Assembly (NCBI RefSeq): GCF_028875915.1
Contig: NZ_JAPEHW010000003.1
Location: 62,001-126,000 of the forward strand
Length of the DNA: 64,000 nucleotides
Source: Pseudoalteromonas sp. G4
Lineage (GTDB): Bacteria; Pseudomonadota; Gammaproteobacteria; Enterobacterales; Alteromonadaceae
Direction of reading: 5' to 3'
A program made the translations under genes and the position numbers. Under the pieces are notes generated by a model. That model did not search any database, was not told the origin of the DNA, and saw only the letters and a program-made list of their open reading frames with translations. Positions 16,804 to 26,163 of the stretch are shown piece by piece (the first letter of the stretch is position 1; every line of letters starts with the position of its first letter).

Positions 16804-17514
16804 ATGAAAATACGCACGTTATTAATCACAGGGTGTTTATTAAGCAGCACATTTGCCCTTGCAAAACCCGTTAGTACAAAACAACTCGTTACTTCGCTGA
16901 GCGCATCGTTGCAGCAAAATCATACCAGCGAAAACCCTGAACTTATGCAGCCAATATCGCGTGTAAAGGGGCATTACAACCCATATACAGGTGCAACCTT
17001 GGTAATTAATTTTACGCAGATTGAACAAACTGAACAACTCAACAAACAACTGCTCAACTTAGCAACTGAAGATAAAAAGCAGCAGTTTTTATCATCTCAA
17101 CAACAAGCAAAAGCGTTATCTCATCATATTTTCCAACTCGAAAGAAAGCTCAGTATGCTTGAAAAATCAGATAAAAACTCAGAGCAAGCTGAAGAAACGC
17201 GTCGTAAATTAAGTGAACTTACCATCGCTAAAGCTAAAACTAACAATCAATATCAAAGTGCTAAAAAAGGCGTTTTAACCGATGTTATTAGTAGCAACAC
17301 ACAACAAAATTTGCAGAAGCATTTATCGGCGTTTATTTGTCATTTAACAGACGATGAAAAGCGCTCGCTTAATATGGTTACATTGGTGTTATCGGGCATT
17401 CAAAATAACCCGCAAGAAATCACATGGCACTTTTCCAATTTACAAAGTTGCCAAGATAACTCTCTGTCTGAGCAAACTAATTTTGCAAATTCACGGCTCA
17501 CATCAACATTTTAA
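16804..17514 (+). CDS. Exported coiled-coil hypothetical protein (236 aa)
   Basis: Unrecognised. Start at 16804 is preferred (GGAG seven bases upstream, signal peptide MKIRTLLITGCLLSSTFALA). Residues 75-165 form a long glutamine- and lysine-rich coiled coil, and two cysteines sit in the C-terminal part (near 187 and 220). It is close behind the M9 peptidase gene and may be its operon partner, for instance as an inhibitor or chaperone, but nothing in the sequence proves this. Confidence 0.65.
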   Translation: MKIRTLLITGCLLSSTFALAKPVSTKQLVTSLSASLQQNHTSENPELMQPISRVKGHYNPYTGATLVINFTQIEQTEQLNKQLLNLATEDKKQQFLSSQQQAKALSHHIFQLERKLSMLEKSDKNSEQAEETRRKLSELTIAKAKTNNQYQSAKKGVLTDVISSNTQQNLQKHLSAFICHLTDDEKRSLNMVTLVLSGIQNNPQEITWHFSNLQSCQDNSLSEQTNFANSRLTSTF

Positions 17515-17639
17515 CTAACAAAGTCACCTTGTTGTTCTACTAAGCATTATGCTCAGCGAAAATGTAAATCTTTACCTATACTAGTGTTAAAAGTGCTCTG
17601 TGCCATGCACTTTTCTCTAACACTTTTATAGGCGTGTTT

Positions 17640-19259
17640 ATGATTAATTTTGTAGCGCGAAGTTTGCGAATAAAGTTACTGCTGATTTTTATTATTATGC
17701 TGCTCGCGTTTACTAGTGTTCACTTAATTATTCGTGAACATTGGACTATTCCTCAATTTATCGCCCTTGAAGTAGAAAAAGATAAGAAAGACATTCAAAA
17801 ACTCAATTCAGCACTGCTACGTGTATTTAATGAACTGGAAATGCTCGTTTATGATAACGCCGTGTGGGATGAACTTTATAATGTTGTTCTAAACCAAAAC
17901 CTTGAGTATTTAGAAGAAAACTTCTTCATTACAAAGTCATTTGTCTCATTAAAAATTAATGGCATGAGTTTTTTTGATAACCAGCAAAACCTTATCGACG
18001 AACTCGCAATTGATGAAAATAATCAACCAATGAGTAGCTCGCCATTTACTGCATTGCCACCTAGTTTAAAAAAACAATTACTAATCAGCAGACAAGAACT
18101 CATCAATAACGGTCAACAGATTCTTTTTAAAAAAGGACTTGTGACCATAAATAACAGGCTAGTACTTTTTGTTAGTGGAAGTGTTCTCCCCTCTTCAGGA
18201 GTGGGAGAGTTGGCTGGTACTATGTTTGTCTGGAGTTATTTTGATGGCAAAATTGAACATCAATTATCTGAAATCACACAAAATCCGATTACTTCAACCC
18301 CTTTTAGTCCATCGCAATCGTTTGATCCTTTAATTGATTTTTCAAACTTAAAAAATACTGACCAAATTAGAACTTCCTCTCCATATATTCATGTGCAGTT
18401 TAACGACATTTTTGATAAACCCGCGCTCATTCTCAGCTACCCAACACCAAAAAGAATGTTCAACGACAGCGTTTTTGAAACATCTATGGTTGTAGCCCTT
18501 ATGCTTTCTTTGCTGATATTGCTGGTTATTTACTTTATTCTCACGTTTATGATTATTTACCCATTGAGAAATCTTCGTAATACAGTAAGAGAAGTAATGG
18601 ATAAAGGTGATTTTAAGCTTTCCACAAAAATTGAGCGAGCGGATGAAATAGGTCGATTAGCATTATTAATTGATATTCTGTTTAACAAAGTAAATGTGCA
18701 GCAAAATGCATTAAAACAAAACAACCATCAATTAAAGCGCTTAAGCGATACTGATCCACTTACTGGCATTGCTAACCGCCGCGCTATGATGCACGTACTT
18801 GAGCAATTAAACGAAGATGCCATGCCAATCAGTGTAATTATGTTAGACATTGATCACTTCAAAAAATACAACGACAGTTATGGTCATCAACAAGGTGACT
18901 TAGCACTTAAAAGCGTTGCTAAAGTGCTAAAACAACATTCTCGAAGAGAAACCGATGTTGTTGCACGTTATGGTGGTGAGGAGTTTGCAATCATTTTACC
19001 TAACACATGCCAAAATGATGCACTGGCGATTGCCCTAACCATGTGTAATGAATTAGAAAACCATGGTATTGAACATAAAGAATCAAGTGTTTCAGCATTT
19101 TTAACGGCTTCATTTGGTGTTTCAAGCTGCAAAGAATTTGATAACTTTTCAATTGAAGTACTGTTTCATCAGGCTGATAGCGCATTGTATAAAGCAAAAG
19201 AGCAAGGCCGAAACTGCGTAGTGGATTACAACAGCGAAATGCACAAACATGCAGTTTAA
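17640..19259 (+). CDS. Membrane diguanylate cyclase with CHASE4-like sensor, HAMP and GGDEF
   Basis: An N-terminal helix (12-30) and a second near 280-305 bracket a periplasmic domain of about 250 residues that fits CHASE4 (DNAVWDELY motif). A HAMP linker follows, then a GGDEF domain with LTGIANRR, DIDHFKKYNDSYGHQQGD and active-site RYGGEEFAI. An RETD inhibitory site lies five residues before GGEEF, so product feedback by c-di-GMP is expected. It should make c-di-GMP in response to an extracellular cue. A GTG six bases upstream is an alternative start. Confidence 0.92.
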   Translation: MINFVARSLRIKLLLIFIIMLLAFTSVHLIIREHWTIPQFIALEVEKDKKDIQKLNSALLRVFNELEMLVYDNAVWDELYNVVLNQNLEYLEENFFITKSFVSLKINGMSFFDNQQNLIDELAIDENNQPMSSSPFTALPPSLKKQLLISRQELINNGQQILFKKGLVTINNRLVLFVSGSVLPSSGVGELAGTMFVWSYFDGKIEHQLSEITQNPITSTPFSPSQSFDPLIDFSNLKNTDQIRTSSPYIHVQFNDIFDKPALILSYPTPKRMFNDSVFETSMVVALMLSLLILLVIYFILTFMIIYPLRNLRNTVREVMDKGDFKLSTKIERADEIGRLALLIDILFNKVNVQQNALKQNNHQLKRLSDTDPLTGIANRRAMMHVLEQLNEDAMPISVIMLDIDHFKKYNDSYGHQQGDLALKSVAKVLKQHSRRETDVVARYGGEEFAIILPNTCQNDALAIALTMCNELENHGIEHKESSVSAFLTASFGVSSCKEFDNFSIEVLFHQADSALYKAKEQGRNCVVDYNSEMHKHAV

Positions 19260-19385
19260 CTATCTGCGTGCCAAAACGTTAAGTGCTAGGCACACATCGA
19301 CCCGTGCAAAAATAATCTCTATTTAATACTTAAATGTGATAAACGACTAAACAGCCACATTAGTTACCAGCGTATTATATAGAAG

Positions 19386-20225
19386 CTAAGGTGTACTACT
19401 TATCTCTGATAAATAAGGTTTTAAAATTGGTGTCATATGCTCTGGTAACCAACGCAACATTACTGATTTAAATTGCTCACTTTGGTTAACCTTACTTAGC
19501 ACCGAATTAATAGCTTTTACTGCTGCTTCACCAGCAACATTTTTACTGCAACCAATATAGCCTTTAGCAACGGCTTTAGCCTCTAACACCGTAATTTGCA
19601 TAAGCTCATCTTGCTTGTCCATCACTGTTTTTAAATAAGTGTGTTCACTGGGGTAACCTAGAATAATATCGACTCTGCCTTTAAGCAACATATAGGTTAA
19701 GCTTTCAAGCGTATCGCGCCCTGCTCGCGCTGATATTTGTTGCTCTGGTGAAAGCGATATAATCTCGTCAATTTCTTTACCAAACGAGCGATTAAGTGTC
19801 GTGCCTATTGTTAATCCGTTTTGCATAATCAAACGGGTTAATGACACGGCCTCACTACTTTCCAGTTGTAATTTATCGGCCAGCGATTTTCGCATGGCTA
19901 TTGCTGGTGACAAACCTAAAGTAGAATACTCATCAGTAAAACTAATAGAGGCTTCACGCTCTTTATTGCGATACAACGACGCCATACAATACACAACATC
20001 ATCTTTGCCAAGCGCTTTTACCGCGCGACTTGCCGGCATTACATGACGTTTAAATTGATACCCAACTAAATTTGCGGATACTAAATCAATTACTAGCTCA
20101 TCTCGTCCTTGGCCCGTTAAATCGCCTTCTAAAATATAATAGGGTGGGTAATCAACCACTATCCAATTTATCATCTCTGCTAGGCAAACAGTGGGGAGCA
20201 GCAACACAAGTAACAAAATTCGCAC
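19386..20225 (-). CDS. Periplasmic solute-binding protein family 3
   Basis: About 279 residues with a signal peptide (RILLLVLLLPTVCLA) and the two-lobe fold of family 3 binding proteins: NWIVVDYPPYYI, LTIGTTLNRSFG and VDIILGYPSE. The GTG at 20225, preceded by GAGG, gives a clean signal peptide and is preferred to a GTG at 20249. No ABC permease or ATPase lies nearby. Stand-alone proteins of this type in marine gammaproteobacteria often have no transporter, so its ligand is unknown. Confidence 0.8.
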   Translation of the reverse strand: MRILLLVLLLPTVCLAEMINWIVVDYPPYYILEGDLTGQGRDELVIDLVSANLVGYQFKRHVMPASRAVKALGKDDVVYCMASLYRNKEREASISFTDEYSTLGLSPAIAMRKSLADKLQLESSEAVSLTRLIMQNGLTIGTTLNRSFGKEIDEIISLSPEQQISARAGRDTLESLTYMLLKGRVDIILGYPSEHTYLKTVMDKQDELMQITVLEAKAVAKGYIGCSKNVAGEAAVKAINSVLSKVNQSEQFKSVMLRWLPEHMTPILKPYLSEISSTP

Positions 20226-20326
20226 TTTTCTCGCCTCTAATACAACCACCTTTTAAGTCTAGGCTATCATGTAGAAAATTTTCGGTAAGATTTATTTTTA
20301 CTATTAAATAAGGCACTTATGCTTTG

Positions 20327-20473
20327 ATGGTATTAAAAATATTAAACGCTTGTAGCGCCACTGATTTGAGCAATAAACAACTTAACGCATGGCTTTCTAA
20401 AAACATGTTTGCTACATTGCTGTTTCGCGGCTGCACATCAATTTCAGTTATACCAATTGCATTAATTAGCTGA
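20327..20473 (+). CDS. Possible small protein (48 aa)
   Basis: A short open frame (MVLKILNACSATDLSNKQL ... VIPIALIS) in the 250-bp space before the YjaB-like gene. It has a hydrophobic C-terminus but no good ribosome binding site and is unrecognised. Confidence 0.2.
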   Translation: MVLKILNACSATDLSNKQLNAWLSKNMFATLLFRGCTSISVIPIALIS

Positions 20474-20534
20474 ACATTTAACTCGCTAGAGTAATCAAAT
20501 GATTAATAAAATTGGGCTTACAAAGAGAAAAACC

Positions 20535-20966
20535 ATGATTGTAGAAAATGTGCTTCCCAGCGACTATGCTGAAATGCTCGTCGTGTGGGAAAACTCAGTC
20601 CGAGCAACGCATGACTTTATTACAGAAGAAGACATTGCGTTTTTTAAACCCATTATTTTAGAGCACGCGTTTCCAGTGGTAACGCTAAAGTGTATTAAAA
20701 ATGATGTGGGTGCAATATTAGGATTTATTGGCGTTCATCAAAACAAAATTGAAATGCTGTTTGTGCTAAATGCAGCACGCGGCCAAGGCATTGGTTCAGC
20801 ATTACTAAAGTTCGCCATGGATTGTTTAGCGGCCACAAAAGTAGATGTTAACGAACAAAACCCAAGAGCAGTTGGTTTTTACCAACACCATGGCTTTTGT
20901 ATCGCGTCACGTTCGCCACTAGATGATATGGGTAAACCCTTTCCAATATTGCATATGACGTTATAA
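20535..20966 (+). CDS. YjaB-like GNAT acetyltransferase
   Basis: A 143-residue acetyltransferase resembling E. coli YjaB in several places: SVRATHDFI, the acetyl-CoA loop RGQGIGSALL, VNEQNPRAVGFYQHHGF and the C-terminal DDMGKPFPILHM. The first ATG is at 20499; the one at 20535 matches the usual N-terminus and has a purine-rich ribosome binding site. A YjaA-like gene lies 2 kb downstream; in E. coli yjaA and yjaB are neighbours. Confidence 0.82.
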   Translation: MIVENVLPSDYAEMLVVWENSVRATHDFITEEDIAFFKPIILEHAFPVVTLKCIKNDVGAILGFIGVHQNKIEMLFVLNAARGQGIGSALLKFAMDCLAATKVDVNEQNPRAVGFYQHHGFCIASRSPLDDMGKPFPILHMTL

Positions 20967-21012
20967 ACCATTGTGAATAGCTCGGTTTGGCGTAAACACT
21001 TTGTGAGAACTA

Positions 21013-21042
21013 AAGCCCAAAGCTAATAACTTTGGGCTTTTG
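21013..21042 (+). terminator. Rho-independent terminator after the YjaB-like gene
   Basis: An 11-bp perfect stem (AAAGCCCAAAG / CTTTGGGCTTT), 7-base loop, then T residues. It separates the YjaB-like gene from the following GrpB gene. Confidence 0.85.
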
Positions 21043-21083
21043 CGTTTTGTGCCACAATCAAACAATAATAAATGGAATAGAAC

Positions 21084-21596
21084 ATGCGAAAAATTGACGT
21101 TTTACCTTACAACCCAAGCTGGGCAGCACAATTTAAAAGTGAAGTAGCGTTAATCGCCCCAATTCTTTCGAGCAATTTAATAGCAATTGAGCATATCGGC
21201 AGTACAGCTGTGCCAAATCTAGCAGCAAAACCGGTTATTGATATTTTACTAGAGGTAAACTCGCTCGATGTGCTCGATACGTGCAACGAAGCGCTTCAAC
21301 ACATTGGATACAAAGCCAAAGGTGAAAATGGCATTACTGGCCGCCGCTATTTCCAAAAAGGTGGAGATAATCGCAGTCATCATATCCATGCGTTTGTAAA
21401 AGGGGATGAACAACTGTTTAAGCACCGTGTTTTTCGCGACTACCTTATTGCATTTCCGTCAATCGCTAACGACTATGCAAAAGTAAAACTTAATGCTGCA
21501 ACAAATTGTAACAATAACAGCGCGTTATATTGCACATTAAAAAATGATTTTATTGATGAGCATTTAGCGAATGCAGTAAAGTGGTTCCATAAATAA
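21084..21596 (+). CDS. GrpB family nucleotidyltransferase-fold protein
   Basis: A 170-residue UPF0157/GrpB protein with the full family signature: LPYNPSWAAQFKSE, IEHIGSTAVPNLAAKPVIDILLEV, HHIHAFVKGDEQLFKHRVFRDYL and a C-terminal YAKVKLN. The fold is that of nucleotidyltransferases, but no reaction is established. It begins a same-strand series of small enzymes. Confidence 0.92.
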   Translation: MRKIDVLPYNPSWAAQFKSEVALIAPILSSNLIAIEHIGSTAVPNLAAKPVIDILLEVNSLDVLDTCNEALQHIGYKAKGENGITGRRYFQKGGDNRSHHIHAFVKGDEQLFKHRVFRDYLIAFPSIANDYAKVKLNAATNCNNNSALYCTLKNDFIDEHLANAVKWFHK

Positions 21597-21643
21597 TAAA
21601 ACGGAGCTCGCGTATTTAACCAAATTTAATACGCAACATTATC

Positions 21644-22048
21644 ATGGTCGACCTTACTCAATATCACCCTACATTTTTAGCACTCGGTTTAACTGCACTA
21701 TTAATGTTATTGCAGTTACTGATTGCCGATGTACTTGCAATTGTTAAAAAACAAACTCCGGGGTTCCCCATTGAAAACAATCATGCGAGTTTATTATTTC
21801 GTGCCAATCGCGCGCATTTAAACATTAATGAGAGCATTGCCATTTTTATTTTAAGTATAGCCTTTGCTATTGCCATGAATGCCAACAGCAATGTGGTTAA
21901 CGGAGCCGCGCTCAGCTACTTTGTTGCACGTGCCCTGTATGCAATTTGTTATTACTTAAATCTAAAATTATTGCGTAGTGCATTATTTGCCATCAGTTTA
22001 GTGGCGCTTATTGTGATAAATATCGCAGGTTTTATTGCGTGGTTTTAG
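21644..22048 (+). CDS. MAPEG family membrane protein
   Basis: A 134-residue protein with four transmembrane helices (12-32, 62-80, 84-104, 110-130). The MAPEG signature lies after the first helix: RANRAHLNINESIAIFIL. Bacterial MAPEG proteins are related to membrane glutathione transferases. The reading frame runs up to the next gene, whose ATG at 22057 follows within nine bases. Confidence 0.85.
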   Translation: MVDLTQYHPTFLALGLTALLMLLQLLIADVLAIVKKQTPGFPIENNHASLLFRANRAHLNINESIAIFILSIAFAIAMNANSNVVNGAALSYFVARALYAICYYLNLKLLRSALFAISLVALIVINIAGFIAWF

Positions 22049-22056
22049 AGGAAAAC

Positions 22057-22695
22057 ATGGATAATAACGCCCTTTCAGTCGATACATTTAATCGTTTAGC
22101 AAAGCAATATCAAGATAAGTATATGGACTTCGACCATTACTTTGATAGCTACGATACCTTTTGCCAGTTATTAAAAACTAAAAACGCTAGCATGCTCGAA
22201 ATTGGCTGCGGTCCAGGTAATGTAACCCGCTACCTGCTAAATAAACGAAGCGATCTTCAGATCACAGGCATTGATCTGGCACCCAATATGATTGAACTTG
22301 CCAAAGCGAATAATCCAACAGCTCACTTTAGAGTGATGGACTCACGTAATCTAAGCGATTTAAATCATCACTATGACGCTGTATTTAGCGGTTTTTGTAC
22401 GCCTTACTTAAATACCCAAGAAGTTGAAAATCTGATCAAAGACGTGTCGAACTGTTTAAACGTGGGTGGCCTTTTCCATATCAGCACAATGGAAGGTGAA
22501 AGTGCTTGCTCAGGCCTGCAAACATCCAGCAAGGGCGATCAAATGTACATTTACTATCATACCTTTAGTGACCTCACTACCATGCTTGAAAAATATGCGT
22601 TTGAGATTATTAAGGTTGACCGTAAAGTGATGAATTCAGATAAAACAACACCTGATACAGATCTCTTTATTTACGCTAAAAAACGCGCGCAATAG
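22057..22695 (+). CDS. Class I SAM-dependent methyltransferase (212 aa)
   Basis: SAM motif I MLEIGCGPGNVTRYLL, motif II ITGIDLAPNMIELAK and YDAVFSGFCTPYL identify a Methyltransf_25-type enzyme. The ATG at 22057 with AGAGGA upstream is preferred over 22039. The substrate is unknown. It is in a dense same-strand run with MAPEG before and a YjaA-like gene after. Confidence 0.88.
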   Translation: MDNNALSVDTFNRLAKQYQDKYMDFDHYFDSYDTFCQLLKTKNASMLEIGCGPGNVTRYLLNKRSDLQITGIDLAPNMIELAKANNPTAHFRVMDSRNLSDLNHHYDAVFSGFCTPYLNTQEVENLIKDVSNCLNVGGLFHISTMEGESACSGLQTSSKGDQMYIYYHTFSDLTTMLEKYAFEIIKVDRKVMNSDKTTPDTDLFIYAKKRAQ

Positions 22696-22703
22696 GAAAT
22701 ACC

Positions 22704-23075
22704 ATGTTTAACCAACACGTTCTTTACGTCACTATTAATAAAGATCACATCACAATCGACAACTTTGACGCTATTAAACAGGAAGTGATCACTGGCGCGT
22801 TTTCTAATGCACGTTTAGCTATCGCACATTTTCAAACTTGTGAAGCCAAACTCAAAGAGGCCATCAGCCGCGTACAAAGCAAATCGCTGTTGCAAAGCCT
22901 TACATTGGTAATGCATCAACAAGTACTCAACGACGGTGGTTTATGTGAAATTGAAGAGCGTATTCTACTTGAGCTGGGCTTAGGCTGTGGGGCAAGCAAA
23001 GTATTTATCTGGCAAGGGCAACCACTTACCAGTGAGCTGATAGAGCAAAAAATTTACGAAAAAGGACAATCATGA
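22704..23075 (+). CDS. YjaA-like stress protein (123 aa)
   Basis: A small soluble protein resembling E. coli YjaA from memory: an N-terminal LYVTINKDHITI strand, SNARLAIAHFQTCEAKL, then NDGGLCEIEERILLE. YjaA has been linked to oxidative and biofilm stress but its biochemical role is unknown. The stop overlaps the ATG of the PhzF-like gene (ATGA), so the two are coupled. Confidence 0.6.
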   Translation: MFNQHVLYVTINKDHITIDNFDAIKQEVITGAFSNARLAIAHFQTCEAKLKEAISRVQSKSLLQSLTLVMHQQVLNDGGLCEIEERILLELGLGCGASKVFIWQGQPLTSELIEQKIYEKGQS

Positions 23076-23869
23076 AACTTGAAATGCACGTAGTCGACGC
23101 GTTTACAAATGAGCTATTTAAAGGCAATTCTGCGGCTGTCATCATTACAACTGAATGGCTGCCAAAACACAAAATGCAAGCCATTGCGAGCGAGAACAAT
23201 TTATCCGAAACCGCTTATTTAGTGAAAGATAGTAAAGGTGTTTTTCATATTCGCTGGTTTTCACCGCTCACTGAAATTGATTTTTGTGGCCATGCAACGC
23301 TTGCATCTGCATTTGTTTTATTTGCTAAGCACCCAGAATTATCAAAACTTAAATTCTTCGCAAGCGCGGTAGGCGAAATGACTATAGTTAAGAATGCTCT
23401 TGGCCGCATTGAAATGGATTTCCCAAATCGCAAACCCGTTTCTATTGCCACCAGCGACATTCCCAAAGCCTTGCTTGAAGGGCTTTCACATCCGCCTATC
23501 GAAGTGCTTAAAAACAACCAAGCTTACTTCGCCATTTATGATAATGAAGACATTATCAACGCTATAACCACAGATTCTGACAAGCTCAAACAGCTTGCGC
23601 CATTTGATGTTACGGTGAGTGCACCAAGTAAAGACTTTGATTGCGCATCACGTTATTTTTGGCCAGCCAATGGCGGTGATGAAGACCCAGTAACTGGCTC
23701 TATTCACACAGGCATCGCACCTTACTGGGCTGAAAAGCTTAATAAACAACAAATTGTAGCGCTACAAGCATCAAAACGCAGCGGCATTTTGTACTGTGAA
23801 GTAAGCGCCGAGCGCGTCAAAATCTCAGGTGATGCAGTGCAATACCTTACAGGCACCATTAATGTTTAA
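23072..23869 (+). CDS. PhzF-family isomerase-like protein
   Basis: A 265-residue protein with the two-lobed diaminopimelate-epimerase-like fold of PhzF: HVVDAFTNELFKGNSAAVI, the catalytic glutamate in NLSETAYL (Glu46), RWFSPLTEIDFCGHATLASA and EDPVTGSIHTGIAPYW. It should be an isomerase of unknown substrate rather than a phenazine enzyme, since no phz genes are present. Coupled to the YjaA-like gene by a 4-base overlap. Confidence 0.9.
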   Translation: MKLEMHVVDAFTNELFKGNSAAVIITTEWLPKHKMQAIASENNLSETAYLVKDSKGVFHIRWFSPLTEIDFCGHATLASAFVLFAKHPELSKLKFFASAVGEMTIVKNALGRIEMDFPNRKPVSIATSDIPKALLEGLSHPPIEVLKNNQAYFAIYDNEDIINAITTDSDKLKQLAPFDVTVSAPSKDFDCASRYFWPANGGDEDPVTGSIHTGIAPYWAEKLNKQQIVALQASKRSGILYCEVSAERVKISGDAVQYLTGTINV

Positions 23870-24638
23870 GATTAAGAGTAACAAGCTTCCATTAAACTTA
23901 GTTTGCGGCTTCTTTTTAGCGTTTGTCAGTCACGTCACGCTGGCTGACAAGAATGAGCAAAGTATATTCGATAAATCACGCGACCGTAATATTCCTGTGA
24001 CGGTATCTAAGCCTATAAATTCAGCAAGTTGCATGCAAAAAAATCAATGTCCGGTCGCCATAATTAGCGCAGGCTACGGCATTAAGCATACCGAGTATCA
24101 ATTTATTGAAACCCTGCTTAAACAGCGTGGTTTTTTAACCATTGCCGTTGGTCATGAGTTGCCAAGCGACCCACCTCTATCGGTGACAGGCAATTTATAC
24201 CAAACACGCAGTGAAAATTGGCAACGTGGCGCAACCACTTTGCGTTTTGTCAGATCTTTTCTTGGCGAAAAATTTGTTGGGTATAACTTTAATGCGCTCA
24301 CGCTCATTGGCCATTCAAATGGTGGGGATATTTCGTCGTGGCTTGCAAATGAAAATGTCGATTTTATTGAGCGTGTGATTACCATTGATCATCGCCGAGT
24401 ACCACTTCCGCGTAATCACAATATCAAAGTGCTATCAATTCGTGGCAGTGATTTCCCAGCAGATGAAGGCGTGCTTTACATACCAAGCGAATTGAGTGAA
24501 TACCCGGTCTGCGTCGTTAAAATTGATAAGTCACGCCATAACGATATGTACGATGGCGGCCCGACTTGGTTAAAAGAAGCCATTACCGACAAAATCGCGC
24601 TATTTTTAACTGATAAACCCTGTAGCAATAAGCACTAA
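23862..24638 (+). CDS. Exported alpha/beta hydrolase
   Basis: About 258 residues from the ATG at 23862, which overlaps the PhzF stop. An N-terminal hydrophobic signal (LNLVCGFFLAFVSHVTLA) suggests export. The nucleophile elbow GHSNGG, the oxyanion region ISAGYG and the late histidine in SRHNDMYDGG complete a plausible catalytic triad. An esterase or lipase-like activity is likely, with unknown substrate. Confidence 0.78.
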   Translation: MFKIKSNKLPLNLVCGFFLAFVSHVTLADKNEQSIFDKSRDRNIPVTVSKPINSASCMQKNQCPVAIISAGYGIKHTEYQFIETLLKQRGFLTIAVGHELPSDPPLSVTGNLYQTRSENWQRGATTLRFVRSFLGEKFVGYNFNALTLIGHSNGGDISSWLANENVDFIERVITIDHRRVPLPRNHNIKVLSIRGSDFPADEGVLYIPSELSEYPVCVVKIDKSRHNDMYDGGPTWLKEAITDKIALFLTDKPCSNKH

Positions 24639-24642
24639 TACA

Positions 24643-25137
24643 ATGACAAAGCAAAACGTGTTCAATACCAAACGTCTTAATATAAAAACACTGGGTAAAG
24701 CGCTTAGTAGCAGTGAGCTTTGCCAACTAGTGTGTATTTTAAGCGATGAGGTTACCGAACATTTGCCGCCTAGTTTTCAGGGGAAAACAACCGAGCATGA
24801 TGCAAAAACATGGCTAAACGAACAAATACAAAGTAGCCAAGTGTACGGTCTTTACTTAAATCAATCGGAGCAACTTGTCGGGCTTTTAATTATCTATGTT
24901 GAAAATCATCATGCCCATATTGGCTATTTGTTTGCAAAATCACATTGGGGTCAAGGTTTAGCAACGGAGATGCTGACGGGTTTAATTGCCTATGGCAAAT
25001 CACAAAATGACTGGCATGTGATCAATGGCGGCGTAAGCACAAAAAACACAGCCTCAGCCCATGTGCTAACAAAACAGGGCTTTGTTGAAACACCTTCAAA
25101 TAGTAGCGATATGCTGCACTTTGAGTTAACTCTGTAA
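24643..25137 (+). CDS. GNAT acetyltransferase, RimJ/RimL type
   Basis: A 164-residue protein with the pattern of the RimJ/RimL/acetyltransf_3 group: FNTKRLNIKTL, HAHIGYLFAKSHWGQGLATEMLTGLI and NTASAHVLTKQGFVE. The acceptor may be a protein N-terminus or a small molecule. It starts four bases after the hydrolase stop. Confidence 0.87.
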   Translation: MTKQNVFNTKRLNIKTLGKALSSSELCQLVCILSDEVTEHLPPSFQGKTTEHDAKTWLNEQIQSSQVYGLYLNQSEQLVGLLIIYVENHHAHIGYLFAKSHWGQGLATEMLTGLIAYGKSQNDWHVINGGVSTKNTASAHVLTKQGFVETPSNSSDMLHFELTL

Positions 25138-25141
25138 CACT

Positions 25142-25630
25142 ATGCAAAAATTACTAATTAGCAGCTGCTTGATGGGCAAGCCTGTGCGTTACAACGCGAC
25201 TTCAGTATCGTTTGATTTATCAAAACTTAAAAGCCATTTTACGCTTGTACCATTTTGCCCCGAAGTAAGCGCGGGTTTACCCACACCAAGACCTCCCGCC
25301 GAAATCACTCGTTCAAACATAACAAATGCGATTATAGTGAAACAAAATGATGACCTTGATGTAACGAACGCATTTCAACTTGGCGCAAAACTCGCTTTGG
25401 CACATTGCCAAACACATCATATTAAATTCGCATTATTAACTGAATTTAGCCCCAGTTGCGGCAGCACTCAAATCTATGACGGCACATTTAAAGGCATTAA
25501 AAAACGTGGCCAAGGGCTTACTGCAAAGTTATTAAGCCAACATGGCGTTAAAGTATTTAATCAATTCCAAGTTAATGATTTAATTAAGCTAGCTCAAAAG
25601 GACAAGGATCATTTCAGTGCTCACAATTGA
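25142..25630 (+). CDS. tudS: DUF523 family, likely thiouracil-desulfurase-like Fe-S protein
   Basis: A 162-residue DUF523 protein. The three cysteines that ligate the [4Fe-4S] cluster in TudS are present: SSCLMG (Cys9), PFCPE (Cys39) and SPSCGS (Cys106). RYN near 17, PTPRPPAEI and FSPSCGSTQIYDGTF are family motifs. Such enzymes remove sulphur from thiolated pyrimidines. The symbol applies to the family; the substrate here is untested. Confidence 0.8.
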   Translation: MQKLLISSCLMGKPVRYNATSVSFDLSKLKSHFTLVPFCPEVSAGLPTPRPPAEITRSNITNAIIVKQNDDLDVTNAFQLGAKLALAHCQTHHIKFALLTEFSPSCGSTQIYDGTFKGIKKRGQGLTAKLLSQHGVKVFNQFQVNDLIKLAQKDKDHFSAHN

Positions 25631-26144
25631 TTACCGCGTTGCTACAAAAGAAAACGCAATGGATATTGCAGCCCTTCATAGCAAAAGTTGGCAAAGCACT
25701 TACCATACAATGCTAAAAGCGGAGTATTTAAGTGATATAGCACCGAGCGAAAGGCTCGCAGTATGGCAATCTCGTTTTAGTCACGATAACGACAAACAAC
25801 ATGTGATTATTGCAAACCATAACAGCAAGCTTGTCGGCTTTATTTGTGTTTATGCTGATCATAGCGAGGAGCATGGCAGCCTTCTTGATAACCTACATGT
25901 CGATAGCAACTACCATGGCAACGGCATAGCCAAACAATTAATTGCTCTGGCAATGACATGGCTTAAAGAAAACGCTAAGCACCCAAGTGTTTACCTAGAA
26001 GTGTTATCTGGCAATCAGCACGCCATTAAAGTGTATGAAAAACTTGGCTCTAAACGCATTAAAGAAGGTGTATGGCATGCGCCTTGTGGCTCGCAAGTTG
26101 ATGAGTATGTTTATTTATGGCCGACACTGCCGCTTTTAAATTGA
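25617..26144 (+). CDS. GNAT acetyltransferase (175 aa)
   Basis: Full GNAT pattern: VATKENAMDIAALHSKSWQSTY, LVGFICVYADH, LDNLHVDSNYHGNGIAKQLI, and VLSGNQHAIKVYEKLGS. The start is a GTG at 25617 overlapping the end of the DUF523 gene, with AAGGA upstream; translation is likely coupled. The acceptor is unknown. Confidence 0.87.
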   Translation: MLTIDYRVATKENAMDIAALHSKSWQSTYHTMLKAEYLSDIAPSERLAVWQSRFSHDNDKQHVIIANHNSKLVGFICVYADHSEEHGSLLDNLHVDSNYHGNGIAKQLIALAMTWLKENAKHPSVYLEVLSGNQHAIKVYEKLGSKRIKEGVWHAPCGSQVDEYVYLWPTLPLLN

Positions 26145-26163
26145 ACCTTGTATAAGGATGATT

